Assembly: GCF_002872475.1 (NCBI RefSeq)
Contig: NZ_CP025682.1
Span: 1,612,001 to 1,676,000, forward strand
Source of the DNA: Pseudazoarcus pumilus
GTDB taxonomy: Bacteria; Pseudomonadota; Gammaproteobacteria; Burkholderiales; Rhodocyclaceae
Direction of reading: 5' to 3'
Length of the DNA stretch: 64,000 nucleotides
Part shown: positions 37,410 through 45,769 of the stretch, piece by piece
How positions within the stretch are numbered: the first letter of the stretch is position 1
Layout: every line of letters begins with the position of its first letter
The notes under the pieces: model-generated
The model's database searches: none
The model's input: only the letters and a program-made list of their open reading frames with translations
Told to the model about the DNA's origin: nothing
Program-made: the position numbers and the translations under genes

Positions 37410-38332
37410 CAGCGCAGGTTCCGCGCGATCTCCTCGGAACGGCGTGCGAGGCACTCGACCGCGTGTTCCGCGAAGGTCTCGATCAGCCGCGAGCAGAACT
37501 TGTCGCGCGGCATGATCACTTCGAGCGAGTTGTACAGCGGGGGCGACATGTGGATGGCTACCAGCGAACCTTCGCGCAACTCGCGCTGGATGGCAGCGCG
37601 CGAGGCGAACGCGTAGCCCATGCCTCGCACCACGAGCTGCTTGACGCTCGCAAGACTGCCCAGTTCCGCCGAGACGTCGAGCTCGCCGACATCGACGCCG
37701 GCTGAGGCGAACCAGTCCTCGGTCAGGTCGCGCACGGAGTTGCCCTCGTCACGATTGATCAGCGTATGGCCTACCAGATCCGGCGGTTCGACCTGCTGGC
37801 GCCCGGCCAGCGGGTGATCGGGCGTGCAGATCAGCATGATCTCGTCGCGCGCGCCGGTCAGGCGACGCACGTTGGGCTGGTCGGCGGCGATCTCGATGAA
37901 GCCCAGGTCGAGTTCGCGCGCGGCCACCCGTTCCTCGGTCAGCAGCGAGTTTCCGACGACCACGCGCGGGATCACCTTCGGGTATTTCTGCTTGAATTCA
38001 TCGATGATCGCGGGCAGCCAGTAGCCCGCAATGGTCATGCTGGTGCCGATGTTGATCGGGCCGGCAAGCTCGTCGGTGAGTTCGGCCACGCGCGACTCCA
38101 TCTCGTCGGACAGATCGAGAATGCGTTCGGCGAAGTTCTGCACGATCTGGCCAGCATGGGTGAGCGTCACCTTGCCGTGCCCGCGGTCGAGTAGCCGGGT
38201 GTTGAAATGCTCCTCGAGCTGCTTGATCTGAAAGGTCACCGCCGGCTGCGTCATGAACAGATGCTCGGCGGCGCGAGTGAAGGATCCGTATTTCGCCACG
38301 GCGGCGAATACCTGAAGACGTCGATCAGCCAC
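37409..38332 (-). CDS. LysR-family transcriptional regulator
   Basis: A 307-aa regulator with the winged helix at about 4-62 (FTRAAEHLFMTQPAVTFQIKQLEE) and a periplasmic-binding-protein-like effector domain (90-300). It resembles the CysL/CbbR branch of the family, but its ligand and targets cannot be deduced. The start is GTG 38332 with AGGAA just before it; the nearby upstream ATG is out of frame. Its stop overlaps radA by one base, so radA depends on its transcript. A LysR-type binding motif lies ten bases upstream. Confidence 0.88.
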   Translation of the reverse strand: MADRRLQVFAAVAKYGSFTRAAEHLFMTQPAVTFQIKQLEEHFNTRLLDRGHGKVTLTHAGQIVQNFAERILDLSDEMESRVAELTDELAGPINIGTSMTIAGYWLPAIIDEFKQKYPKVIPRVVVGNSLLTEERVAARELDLGFIEIAADQPNVRRLTGARDEIMLICTPDHPLAGRQQVEPPDLVGHTLINRDEGNSVRDLTEDWFASAGVDVGELDVSAELGSLASVKQLVVRGMGYAFASRAAIQRELREGSLVAIHMSPPLYNSLEVIMPRDKFCSRLIETFAEHAVECLARRSEEIARNLR

Positions 38333-38341
38333 TTCCTACTC

Positions 38342-38356
38342 ATAAGTTATGTTTAT
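38342..38356 (-). promoter_or_regulatory. LysR-type operator at the LysR gene
   Basis: ATAA-N7-TTAT inverted repeat that contains a T-N11-A core (T at 38343, A at 38355), 10 bases before the GTG start. The position suggests autoregulation. Confidence 0.45.
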
Positions 38357-38425
38357 GAGCGGATCATACATCATGATACGGAATGTGCGAACCCTTGGCG
38401 TTCCGGCGCCCGCATTGTGCCGTTT

Positions 38426-39208
38426 TCAGGCCGTGCCGTCGAGCAGGCGCCGAATGTGGCACAGATCTTCCCAGGCGCGTGCCTTGTCGGCCTGGTTGCG
38501 CAGCAGATAGGCCGGATGGTAGGTGACGATCAGCGCGATGCCGGCATGTTCATGGACGCTGCCGCGCGCCGCATTGATGCGCACCTCGGGCTGGCCAAGC
38601 AGCACCTGGGCGGCCGGACGTCCCAGGGCGACGAGCAGGCGCGGGCGCACCAGTGCGATCTGCCGATCGAGGTAGGGTCGGCATGCGGCCATCTCATCGG
38701 CCTGCGGCGTGCGATTGTGCGGCGGGCGGCATTTGACCGTGTTGGCGATATAGACCCCGTGCTCGCGCGTCAGGCCGATGGCGGCGAGCATCGCGTCGAG
38801 CAGCTTTCCCGCCGCGCCCACGAAGGGAAGACCGCGACGGTCTTCTTCCCCGCCGGGCCCTTCCCCGACGAACATCACGTCCGCGTTCCGGTCGCCCATG
38901 CCGGGCACGGCGTTCTGACGCTTCTCGCACAGGCGGCAGGCCGCGCACGCGGCGATCTCCGCTTCGAGAGCGTCCCAGTCCAGCTGGGCGATGCGCGCGG
39001 CGCGGGTATCCGGCAAAACGGCGGCCGGCGAAGAAGCCGCTGACCGCTCAGGCGCCGGCGGTGCCGGAGCGGCCGGTGATGGCGACTCGAGCCCCGGCGA
39101 ACGACGCGCCTCGGCTCGCGGTGGCGCGGCGACCGTTTCACGTGCGCGCGGCCGCCACAGCGGCGTCAGTCCCATCTCGCGCAGGATGAAATCGCGGCGC
39201 GCGCTCAC
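38426..39208 (-). CDS. Family 4 uracil-DNA glycosylase (Fe-S)
   Basis: Removes uracil from DNA, 260 aa. The N-terminal third (about 20-70) is an Ala/Pro-rich linker. The catalytic domain contains the cysteine cluster Cys88, Cys91 and Cys94, GEGPGGEEDRRGLPFVG, NTVKCRPPHNRTP and VTYHPAYLLR. Family 4 members bind a [4Fe-4S] cluster. The GTG at 39208 overlaps the rimI stop (GTGA). The N-terminal SARRDFILREMGLTPLW is seen in betaproteobacterial homologues. Confidence 0.9.
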   Translation of the reverse strand: MSARRDFILREMGLTPLWRPRARETVAAPPRAEARRSPGLESPSPAAPAPPAPERSAASSPAAVLPDTRAARIAQLDWDALEAEIAACAACRLCEKRQNAVPGMGDRNADVMFVGEGPGGEEDRRGLPFVGAAGKLLDAMLAAIGLTREHGVYIANTVKCRPPHNRTPQADEMAACRPYLDRQIALVRPRLLVALGRPAAQVLLGQPEVRINAARGSVHEHAGIALIVTYHPAYLLRNQADKARAWEDLCHIRRLLDGTA

Positions 39209-39651
39209 AGGGCGGTCCTCATCAGCAGGGCATCCTCGCGTCCTCCGTCCACGGCGGGATAGTAGCGCTTGCGACGCCCCACCGCGACGAAGCCGAGACG
39301 TCGGTACAGCGCGAGCGCGGGCAGGTTCGAGGGGCGCACTTCGAGGAACATCTGACTCGCGCCCTGCTCGCGTGCGATGTCCATGAATCGGCGCAGCATG
39401 CGGGCGCCGATGCCGTGGTTGTGCAGCGCACGCATCACGCTGATGTTGAGCAGATGGGCTTCGTCGAGCACCCGGAACATGATTGCGTAGCCGACCGCAG
39501 CCCCGTCGATGCGCAACACGCGGGCATCGTAACCGGCGTGCAGCGAATCGGCGAAGTTGCCGCGCGTCCACGGAAAATCATGCAAATCGGCCTCCTGCGC
39601 GGCGACCCAGTCCAGATCGGACTCGGTCATCGGGTCCAGGCACTCGGCCAC
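39205..39651 (-). CDS. rimI: Ribosomal protein S18-alanine N-acetyltransferase RimI
   Basis: GNAT acetyltransferase, 148 aa from GTG 39651. The acetyl-CoA loop is HNHGIGARMLRRF, followed by FLEVRPSNLPALALYRRLGF, a segment typical of RimI. The start is uncertain: TTG 39657 overlaps the tsaB stop, GTG 39651 is two codons on, and ATG 39630 would remove the first beta strand. It lies between tsaB and the glycosylase gene, a common arrangement for rimI. Confidence 0.9.
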   Translation of the reverse strand: MAECLDPMTESDLDWVAAQEADLHDFPWTRGNFADSLHAGYDARVLRIDGAAVGYAIMFRVLDEAHLLNISVMRALHNHGIGARMLRRFMDIAREQGASQMFLEVRPSNLPALALYRRLGFVAVGRRKRYYPAVDGGREDALLMRTAL

Positions 39652-39653
39652 GC

Positions 39654-40349
39654 TCAAGCCCGGCCTCCGCGCGCCAGGCGTTCGGCCGTGGTCATCGCGA
39701 CCTTGTCGCGAACGTAGAGCGGCACGGCCTGTTGGGGCGCGAGCATGCCATCCCGCGCGGCGATGTCTTCGGCCAGCCTGGCGACCGCCGCGGCCTGCGG
39801 AACCACCTCGGCATCGCAACCGGCCACGCGTGCTGCGGGCAACCGCGCGGGCAAGTCGGGCCAGGCCTTCAAGGCCGAGCCCAGCAGCCACCAGCGCTCC
39901 TGCCCCGCTGGCAGTTCGAAGGCCTGCGGGGCGAGACAGACGGGGGCATGCACTTGCCGCGGAACACCCGCCTCGAGCACATAGCCTGCAGCGTAGATTT
40001 CACCCATGCGCGCATCGGTGAGCGCGATCACCCTGCCTTCGGGTGCGGCCGTCGCCAGCGCGGCAAGGGTGGGCACCGGCACGACGCCGATCTCGCCACC
40101 CATGGCCAGGCCCTGTGCGGTACCGCAGGCCAGACGCAGACCGGTGAAGGCACCAGGGCCGCTACCGAAGGCGATGCAGTCCAGATCCGCGACCCGCAGC
40201 CCCGCTTCGGCGAGCAGTGCGGCCACGGTCGGCAACAGGTATTCGGAATGCCTGGCGTGCCCGTCCAGTGCGCGGCTGATCGACGCGGTGTCGATGCGCA
40301 GGGCGACCGAGGCGTGTTCGCAGGATGTTTCGATGGCGAGAGTTTTCAT
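39654..40349 (-). CDS. tsaB: tRNA threonylcarbamoyladenosine protein TsaB
   Basis: Non-catalytic partner of TsaD in making t6A37 of tRNA, 232 aa. ASKHA fold with LAIETSCEHASVAL at the N-terminus and GSGPGAFTGLRLACGTAQG near 66-84. ATG 40349 matches the family start. The ATG at 40361 overlaps the -10-like TAGAAT and is rejected. It begins an operon with rimI and the glycosylase. Confidence 0.93.
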   Translation of the reverse strand: MKTLAIETSCEHASVALRIDTASISRALDGHARHSEYLLPTVAALLAEAGLRVADLDCIAFGSGPGAFTGLRLACGTAQGLAMGGEIGVVPVPTLAALATAAPEGRVIALTDARMGEIYAAGYVLEAGVPRQVHAPVCLAPQAFELPAGQERWWLLGSALKAWPDLPARLPAARVAGCDAEVVPQAAAVARLAEDIAARDGMLAPQQAVPLYVRDKVAMTTAERLARGGRA

Positions 40350-40359
40350 TGCGGATCGC

Positions 40360-40365
40360 ATTCTA
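40360..40365 (-). promoter_or_regulatory. Candidate -10 element for tsaB
   Basis: TAGAAT on the minus strand, ten bases before the tsaB ATG. If used, the transcript would be almost leaderless. Confidence 0.4.
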
Positions 40366-40388
40366 TCCGCTGCGAAGCCCTCACGTGC

Positions 40389-40847
40389 TCAGTACAGGGA
40401 CGACTCGTCGCTGTTGGCACCCTGCAGTGCGTCGCGCAGTTCGCGCTTGAGCGCGCGACGCTCCTCGCGCGTGAGGTTCTTGCGCCGTTCGGCGGCTGCC
40501 GCCGCGTCGCCGCCGTCGACCAGCGCGCGCTTGAGGCTGCGGTGATCGTCTCTGCGTTCCTTCACGGACGCTTCGGGCTCGGGATCGGCAACCGCTGCGG
40601 TCTCACCCTCGGCCATCAGCCGCGAATTCCGTTCGATGCGGCGCTCTTCGCGTCCCAGCTTGGTCTTAAGATAGGCGTCGCGCATCGTTTCGCCGCTGAA
40701 CTGCGTCGTCGGAGTGCCCGCCGTTGCGCTGGCGCCGTTCGCAGCGAACACTGGGACGCACATCGCGACGCACAGCGAGCCCACGACCACGCGCAGACTG
40801 CCTGACGATGAATATTGACCCCGCAGGGTCCGGCTGACATTGTGCAT
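40389..40847 (-). CDS. Hypothetical exported, highly charged small protein
   Basis: A 152-aa protein I do not recognise. Residues 15-37 form a signal-peptide-like hydrophobic segment (SLRVVVGSLCVAMCVPVFA), with likely cleavage after VFA, so export to the periplasm is predicted. The mature part is rich in Arg, Glu and Lys, with the helical repeat-like stretches KLGREERRIERNSRL and NLTREERRALKRELRDAL. Cysteines occur only in the signal. It ends 39 bases before tsaB. ATG 40847 is chosen because it sits directly before the signal; the longer frame upstream has no family support. Confidence 0.65.
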   Translation of the reverse strand: MHNVSRTLRGQYSSSGSLRVVVGSLCVAMCVPVFAANGASATAGTPTTQFSGETMRDAYLKTKLGREERRIERNSRLMAEGETAAVADPEPEASVKERRDDHRSLKRALVDGGDAAAAAERRKNLTREERRALKRELRDALQGANSDESSLY

Positions 40848-41059
40848 GTTTGAGACAATCCTCCGACGGCGTTGCTGCCGGTGCCAACATACCGCGAATG
40901 CCGCGCTGGCGCATGATCTGCCACTCACGGGGCAGGCCCGCTTTGTAAGCACCTGTTGCATCCTCGCCGCAGCCTTACGAAGCCTTACCGCCGGCGCTCC
41001 CGCGCTCCCGCGGCTGCGTCTAACATGACACCCGTCCCAATCACGCGGAACCGACACTC

Positions 41060-41824
41060 ATGACCGGCAAGACTCGATACAAGGTGCTGCTCGTCGACGA
41101 CGATGCCCGCCTGCGCGAACTGCTCTCACGCTACCTGCAGGAGCAGGGCTTCTCGATCAAGGCCGTCGCCGACGCGGCAACCATGGACCGCTCGCTGCAC
41201 CGCGAGCACTTCGATCTGATCGTGCTCGATCTGATGTTGCCCGGCGAGGACGGGCTGACCATCTGCCGACGCCTGCGCGCGGCAGACAACAACGTACCGA
41301 TCGTGATGTTGACCGCCAAGGGCGACGAGGTCGACCGCATCGTCGGCCTCGAGATGGGTGCGGACGACTACCTGCCCAAGCCCTTCAATCCGCGCGAACT
41401 GGTCGCGCGCATCCACGCCATCATGCGCCGCCAGCCGGCGACCCTGCCCGGCGCGCCGACGCTCGAGGAGGAAGTGGTGCGCTTCGGTCGTGTCGTCGTC
41501 AATCTGGGTACGCGGGCGCTCGCGCGTGACGGCGAGGACATCGCGCTGACCACCGGCGAATTCTCGCTGCTCAAGGTCCTGCTGCAGCACCCGCGCCAGC
41601 CGCTGTCGCGCGACAAGCTGATGGAACTGGCGCGCGGGCGCGAATACGGCGTATTCGATCGCGCCATCGACGTACAGATCAGCCGCCTGCGCAAGCTGGT
41701 CGAAGACGATCCGTCCAAGCCGCGCTATCTGCAGACGGTGTGGGGATTCGGCTACGTCTTCGTGCCGGACGAGACCAAGAACGGCACGGAAGCGGCGGAT
41801 ACGGCGGGAAGTGACGAAGCCTGA
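41060..41824 (+). CDS. ompR: OmpR-family response regulator
   Basis: Two-component transcription factor, 254 aa. The receiver domain (7-120) has D14/D15 and phosphoacceptor Asp57 in VLDLMLPGEDG, T84/K107 equivalents, and KPFNPRELVARI. The winged-helix DNA-binding domain is at about 140-240 (SRDKLMELARGREY, QTVWGFGYVF). The sequence resembles E. coli OmpR over its length. It overlaps envZ by 14 bases. The DNA target is not known here; a porin gene is not in the window. Confidence 0.93.
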   Translation: MTGKTRYKVLLVDDDARLRELLSRYLQEQGFSIKAVADAATMDRSLHREHFDLIVLDLMLPGEDGLTICRRLRAADNNVPIVMLTAKGDEVDRIVGLEMGADDYLPKPFNPRELVARIHAIMRRQPATLPGAPTLEEEVVRFGRVVVNLGTRALARDGEDIALTTGEFSLLKVLLQHPRQPLSRDKLMELARGREYGVFDRAIDVQISRLRKLVEDDPSKPRYLQTVWGFGYVFVPDETKNGTEAADTAGSDEA

Positions 41825-43217
41825 AGACCTCTCGCCGGCACCGCGCGGCAACGGCGGGCAGCCTTGGTTGCCACGCTCCCTGTTGTGGCAGACCTTTCTG
41901 CTCATCGCGCTGGTGCTGATCCTGTCACTGACGGTGTGGTCGGCCATCTTCCGCCATTTCCACGAGCCAGGCCGCGCGCGCGACCTGGCGCAGATGGCCG
42001 CCAGCGTGGTCAACCTGACGCGCACTGCACTGATCAACGCCGAGACCTCGCGGCGCACCGATCTGCTGATCGATCTGGCCGCGCTCGAGGGCATCCGCAT
42101 CTACCCATCGGAGCCGACCGACGAGATCCTGCCGCTGCCCGAGACGCGTCCGATGCAGTTGCTCACGCGCGAGATCAAGAACCAGCTGGGCGAACACACT
42201 CGCCTTGCCGCGCGCTGGAAGACGCTCGACGGTTTCTGGATCAGCTTCCGTCTGGACCCCGAGGATCCGGACGACTTCTGGGTGCGCCTGCCGGCCGAAC
42301 GCCTGGAGTCCTCTGGCACGGCCGATTGGCTGGGCTGGGTCTTCGCGGCCTTCTCGGTATCGCTGCTCGGTGCCTTCCTGATCGTCTCGCGCATCTCGAC
42401 GCCGCTGCGCAGCCTCGCCGATGCGGCCAAGATGGTCGGCCGCGGACGCACGCCGCCGCCGCTGCCCGAAAACGGCCCGCAGGAGTTCGCCATCGTTTCG
42501 CGTGCATTCAACCAGATGGCGGGCGACCTGGCGCGCAACGAAGCCGAGCGTGCGGTGATCCTCGCAGGAGTCTCGCACGACCTGCGCACGCCGCTCGCGC
42601 GCCTGCGCCTGGGCATCGAGATGAGCGGCTCGCCGGACGAGGACATCGTGCCGATGATCGCCGACATCGAGGAGATGGACCGCATCATCGGACAGTTCCT
42701 CGACTTCGGACGCGGCGAGCCGCACACGCCGACCGAACCGATCGACCTCGCCGCGCTGGTCACGGACGTGGCCGAGCCCTATCGCTTGCGCGGCGTAGAT
42801 CTCAACATCGACACCCCGGTTCGCCTGACCGTCTCGGCCCGCGCCCTGCCCTTGCGGCGCGCGATCGCCAACCTGATCGACAACGCGATTCGCTACGCGC
42901 CCGACACCCCCATCGATGTGCGCGTGCACGCCGATCGCGCCGAGGCGCACGTCGAGGTCCTCGACCGCGGACCGGGCATCCCGCCCGACCAGATCGACCG
43001 CCTGCGTCAACCCTTCACTCGGCTCGAGGCGGCGCGTTCGGACACCAAGGGCGCCGGGCTCGGCCTGGCGATCATCGATCGCGTGATGCGCAGCCACGAC
43101 GGGCGTCTCGAGCTGCTCGAACGCGAAGGCGGAGGACTGCGCGCAGTGCTGTCCTTGCCGCTGCGCAAACAGCGCGCGAGAATGCGCGCCGTCGCGAACG
43201 CCCAGGACAAGCAATGA
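41811..43217 (+). CDS. envZ: EnvZ-type sensor histidine kinase
   Basis: Inner-membrane sensor partner of OmpR, 468 aa. Two membrane helices (about 25-46 and 175-193) flank a periplasmic loop. HAMP (193-245), the phosphoacceptor His256 in AGVSHDLRTPLARLRLG, and the ATPase with N box LIDNAIRYAP, G1 DRGPGIP and G2 GAGLGLAI follow. The GTG start at 41811 has GGGAA upstream. The stop overlaps the globin start by four bases (ATGA). Confidence 0.92.
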   Translation: MTKPEDLSPAPRGNGGQPWLPRSLLWQTFLLIALVLILSLTVWSAIFRHFHEPGRARDLAQMAASVVNLTRTALINAETSRRTDLLIDLAALEGIRIYPSEPTDEILPLPETRPMQLLTREIKNQLGEHTRLAARWKTLDGFWISFRLDPEDPDDFWVRLPAERLESSGTADWLGWVFAAFSVSLLGAFLIVSRISTPLRSLADAAKMVGRGRTPPPLPENGPQEFAIVSRAFNQMAGDLARNEAERAVILAGVSHDLRTPLARLRLGIEMSGSPDEDIVPMIADIEEMDRIIGQFLDFGRGEPHTPTEPIDLAALVTDVAEPYRLRGVDLNIDTPVRLTVSARALPLRRAIANLIDNAIRYAPDTPIDVRVHADRAEAHVEVLDRGPGIPPDQIDRLRQPFTRLEAARSDTKGAGLGLAIIDRVMRSHDGRLELLEREGGGLRAVLSLPLRKQRARMRAVANAQDKQ

Positions 43218-43609
43218 CACCCTACGAACAGCTCGGCGGCGAGGCCGCGCTGAGCGCCCTCGTCGCCCGCTTCTACCGTTTCATGGACATCCTGCCCGAG
43301 GCACGCGCCATCCGCGCCATGCATCCGCCGGATCTGGCCGTGTCCGAGGAGAAGCTGTTCATGTTCCTGTCCGGATGGCTTGGCGGGCCCAGCCTGTACA
43401 TCGAGCGCTACGGCCACCCCTTCCTGCGCAAGCGTCATTTGCCCTTCGCCATCGCCACGCCGGAAGCCGATGCGTGGATGCTTTGCATGCGTCGCGCACT
43501 GGCGGACACCGTTGCCGACGCGGCGCTTCGGCAAGCGCTCGAACAGGCTTTCGCCGGCATGGCCGCGCACATGCGAAACCGTCCCGACGTGGCCGGTTCG
43601 CCAGCCTGA
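43214..43609 (+). CDS. Group II truncated hemoglobin (trHbO)
   Basis: Single-domain 2-on-2 globin, 131 aa, binding heme and O2, NO or peroxide. [18 protein letters not shown] is the typical start and Tyr21 is near the distal pocket. RKRHLPFAI contains the proximal His75, and Trp88 marks group II. It begins in the envZ stop codon. Role is inferred: protection against nitrosative or oxidative stress. Confidence 0.9.
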   Translation: MTPYEQLGGEAALSALVARFYRFMDILPEARAIRAMHPPDLAVSEEKLFMFLSGWLGGPSLYIERYGHPFLRKRHLPFAIATPEADAWMLCMRRALADTVADAALRQALEQAFAGMAAHMRNRPDVAGSPA

Positions 43610-43679
43610 ATCCGCTATACTGCTGCGTTTTACGAACGCGCCGCAGTTGGCGCGCGAAACAGCGCAAGCGGAGGACGAC

Positions 43680-43979
43680 ATGCTCTACGTACTGATCGGC
43701 GAAGACGCCCCGACGAGTCTCGACGCCCGACTGGCCGCCCGCCCCGCCCATCTGGCACGCCTCGAAGCGCTGCGTGACGAGGGCCGACTGTTCGTCGCCG
43801 GGCCGATGCCGGCCATCGACTCGCCCGACCCGGGTCCGGCCGGTTTCGCCGGCAGCCTGGTGATCGCGGAATTCGATTCGCTGCAAAGCGCCGAAGCCTG
43901 GCTCGCCGCCGACCCCTACGTCGAGGCCGGCGTGTTCGCCCGCACCCGCGTCCATCCATACAAGAAGGTCCTGCCGTGA
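43680..43979 (+). CDS. YciI family protein
   Basis: Ferredoxin-like (DABB-related) protein, 99 aa, of unknown role in most bacteria. [20 protein letters not shown] contains the His typical of YciI enzymes, and the C-terminal [17 protein letters not shown] is characteristic. GGAGGA lies five bases ahead of ATG 43680. It overlaps bolA by four bases (GTGA). A TATACT at 43616 could be an internal promoter but has no good -35. Confidence 0.88.
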   Translation: MLYVLIGEDAPTSLDARLAARPAHLARLEALRDEGRLFVAGPMPAIDSPDPGPAGFAGSLVIAEFDSLQSAEAWLAADPYVEAGVFARTRVHPYKKVLP

Positions 43980-44269
43980 ACCGCGTCGAACAGATGCGCC
44001 AACGACTGGCCGAGTTGAATCCCGTCTCGGTCGAACTCCGCGACGACAGCGCCCTGCATGCCGGACACGAAGGTGCCAAGAGCGGCGGCGGTCATTATCA
44101 CCTCGTCATCGTTTCGGATTGTTTCCAGGGCCTTGGCACGCTGGCCCGCCATCGTATGATCTACGCCGCGCTCGGCGACATGATGCGCGGCCCCATTCAC
44201 GCGCTCGCGATCCGGGCGCTCACGGCCGACGAGGCCGAATCACCATCCAGTCAAAAGGAATCTCGATGA
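43976..44269 (+). CDS. bolA: BolA-family protein
   Basis: Small regulator/Fe-S trafficking partner of monothiol glutaredoxin, 97 aa. [18 protein letters not shown] is the typical BolA core, followed by a helix with [13 protein letters not shown]. The GTG start overlaps the yciI stop and its own stop overlaps the next gene (ATGA). Membership of the BolA versus IbaG branch cannot be decided here. Confidence 0.9.
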   Translation: MNRVEQMRQRLAELNPVSVELRDDSALHAGHEGAKSGGGHYHLVIVSDCFQGLGTLARHRMIYAALGDMMRGPIHALAIRALTADEAESPSSQKESR

Positions 44270-45048
44270 AACTCACTCGCTGCCGCATCGCCGTCGCTCT
44301 GGCAACCGGAATTCTGTGCCAGTCGGTGTTCGCGGCCGACCCGGTGGCCACCGTCAATGGCCAGCACATCCCCGCCGAGCGCCTGGAGATCATCGTCAAC
44401 GAGCAGCGCGGTCAGGGTCAGCCCGATTCGCCGCAGCTGCGCGAAGCCGTGCGCGAGGAACTGATCCGCCGCGAAGTGCTCTCGCAGGCCGCGCAGGCCG
44501 CCGGCACGCAGGACAAGCCCGCCGTGCAGACGCAGCTCGAACTGGCCCGACAGGCCATCGTGATCCGCGCCTATCTGCAGGATTACATGGCGGCCAATCC
44601 CGTCAGCGATGCGGATATCGAGAAGGAATACGAATCGATCAAGGGGCGCCTGGGCGGAACCGAGTACAAGCCGCGCCACATCCTGGTCGAGACCGAGGAC
44701 GAGGCCCAGCAGATCATCGACCGCCTGCGCGCCGGCGAGGATTTCGCCGAACTGGCCAAGCAGTCCAAGGATCCGGGTTCGCGCGACAAGGGTGGCGAGC
44801 TGGGCTGGAGTACCGCCGATCTCTACGTGCCGCCGTTTGCCGAGGCGCTGGCTTCGCTGGAAAAGGGCCAGATGACGATGGAGCCGGTGCAGAGCGATTT
44901 CGGCTACCACATCATCGAGCTGCTCGACGAACGCGAGGTCGAGCCGCCGCCGATCGCCGAAGTGCGTCAGGAGCTGAAGCAGCACCTCGAGCAGCAACGC
45001 GTCGAGAACCACATGAACGCACTGCGCGAGAAGGCCACGATCGAGTAA
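44266..45048 (+). CDS. Periplasmic parvulin-type peptidyl-prolyl isomerase
   Basis: A 260-aa exported chaperone/isomerase. The signal peptide is [15 protein letters not shown] to VFA|ADP. An N-terminal chaperone-like segment (25-120) precedes the PpiC rotamase domain (about 135-230), with RHILVETEDEAQQI, DFAELAKQSKDPGSRDKGGE and FGYHIIELLDERE. AAAAGGAA precedes ATG 44266. It resembles SurA/PrsA-like foldases. Co-transcription with ompR-envZ would fit an envelope stress role. Confidence 0.93.
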   Translation: MKLTRCRIAVALATGILCQSVFAADPVATVNGQHIPAERLEIIVNEQRGQGQPDSPQLREAVREELIRREVLSQAAQAAGTQDKPAVQTQLELARQAIVIRAYLQDYMAANPVSDADIEKEYESIKGRLGGTEYKPRHILVETEDEAQQIIDRLRAGEDFAELAKQSKDPGSRDKGGELGWSTADLYVPPFAEALASLEKGQMTMEPVQSDFGYHIIELLDEREVEPPPIAEVRQELKQHLEQQRVENHMNALREKATIE

Positions 45049-45063
45049 GTCCGGTCCCGTCCG

Positions 45064-45093
45064 GGCGGCGCAGGCCTTCGCGGCTGCGCCGCC
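45064..45093. terminator. Hairpin between convergent genes
   Basis: A 10-bp perfect stem GGCGGCGCAG/CTGCGCCGCC with a 10-base loop in the 52-base gap between the isomerase and the permease gene. No T run follows on either strand, so termination is only possible. Confidence 0.5.
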
Positions 45094-45100
45094 GGGCGCC

Positions 45101-45769
45101 TCATCGCCCGCCCAGGTAGCGGCGGTCGTCGAAGGCGGCCACCCATTCGGGCTTGTAGACCACGAACATGGTGGTCACCGCGCCACCGATCCACGCCTCC
45201 GAGAAGCCCAGCAGCAGGAAGTACGGCAGATAGTCGGAAGCGAGCCTCCACCACGGATACGCACCGGACAGTGCCAGCAGCGCCGTGGCGAAGGCGCCGC
45301 CGGCCAGCACCACCAGGCCGGAACCGGCAAACGCCATCACGAACACGAACACGAAGAAGTGCGCCGGCAGCAGCCGTTCGACCGCGCGCCGGATCGCGTG
45401 CGCGCACAGCACCGGCACCAGCACCATCACGACGAAGTTGATCGGCCACGCCGCCCACTCGATCGCGCCATTGGCGGCCACGCCGCCCAGCGACAGCGAC
45501 AGCGCGAACAGCGCCAGTCTCGGGCCCAGCAGCAGACAGGCGGCCATCGCACCGAACAGATGCAGGTTGAGTCCCGGCAGCACGCCGGCACGCAGGCTCC
45601 ACAGCAGCGCCATCACCACGGCCAGACCGCAGGCGAGATTGAGCCGCACGCCCGAGGCGAGCAGCGCTCGCCAGTCGATGCCGCGCGCCGCCACGGCGAG
45701 CGCGGCAAGCGTGAGCAAGGCGGCGATGACGTGCCAGGACAACGGGAACAGTTCGAACGGAAGATCCAT
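45101..45769 (-). CDS. CbiM/ECF-transporter-like permease
   Basis: An integral membrane protein of 222 aa with about six membrane helices. GLNLHLFGAMAACLLLGPRL resembles the metal-binding S component family (CbiM/NikM). The ECF partner proteins (CbiQ, CbiO) are not nearby, so the substrate is unknown; Co, Ni or another cation is possible from the family. ATG 45769 directly abuts the etfA stop with no gap, so translation is probably coupled. Confidence 0.7.
   Translation of the reverse strand: MDLPFELFPLSWHVIAALLTLAALAVAARGIDWRALLASGVRLNLACGLAVVMALLWSLRAGVLPGLNLHLFGAMAACLLLGPRLALFALSLSLGGVAANGAIEWAAWPINFVVMVLVPVLCAHAIRRAVERLLPAHFFVFVFVMAFAGSGLVVLAGGAFATALLALSGAYPWWRLASDYLPYFLLLGFSEAWIGGAVTTMFVVYKPEWVAAFDDRRYLGGR

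Noticed and set aside
43616-43621. TATACT as an internal promoter for yciI-bolA-isomerase
   Set aside because: No acceptable -35 lies 16-18 bases upstream, and the genes are otherwise tightly coupled.
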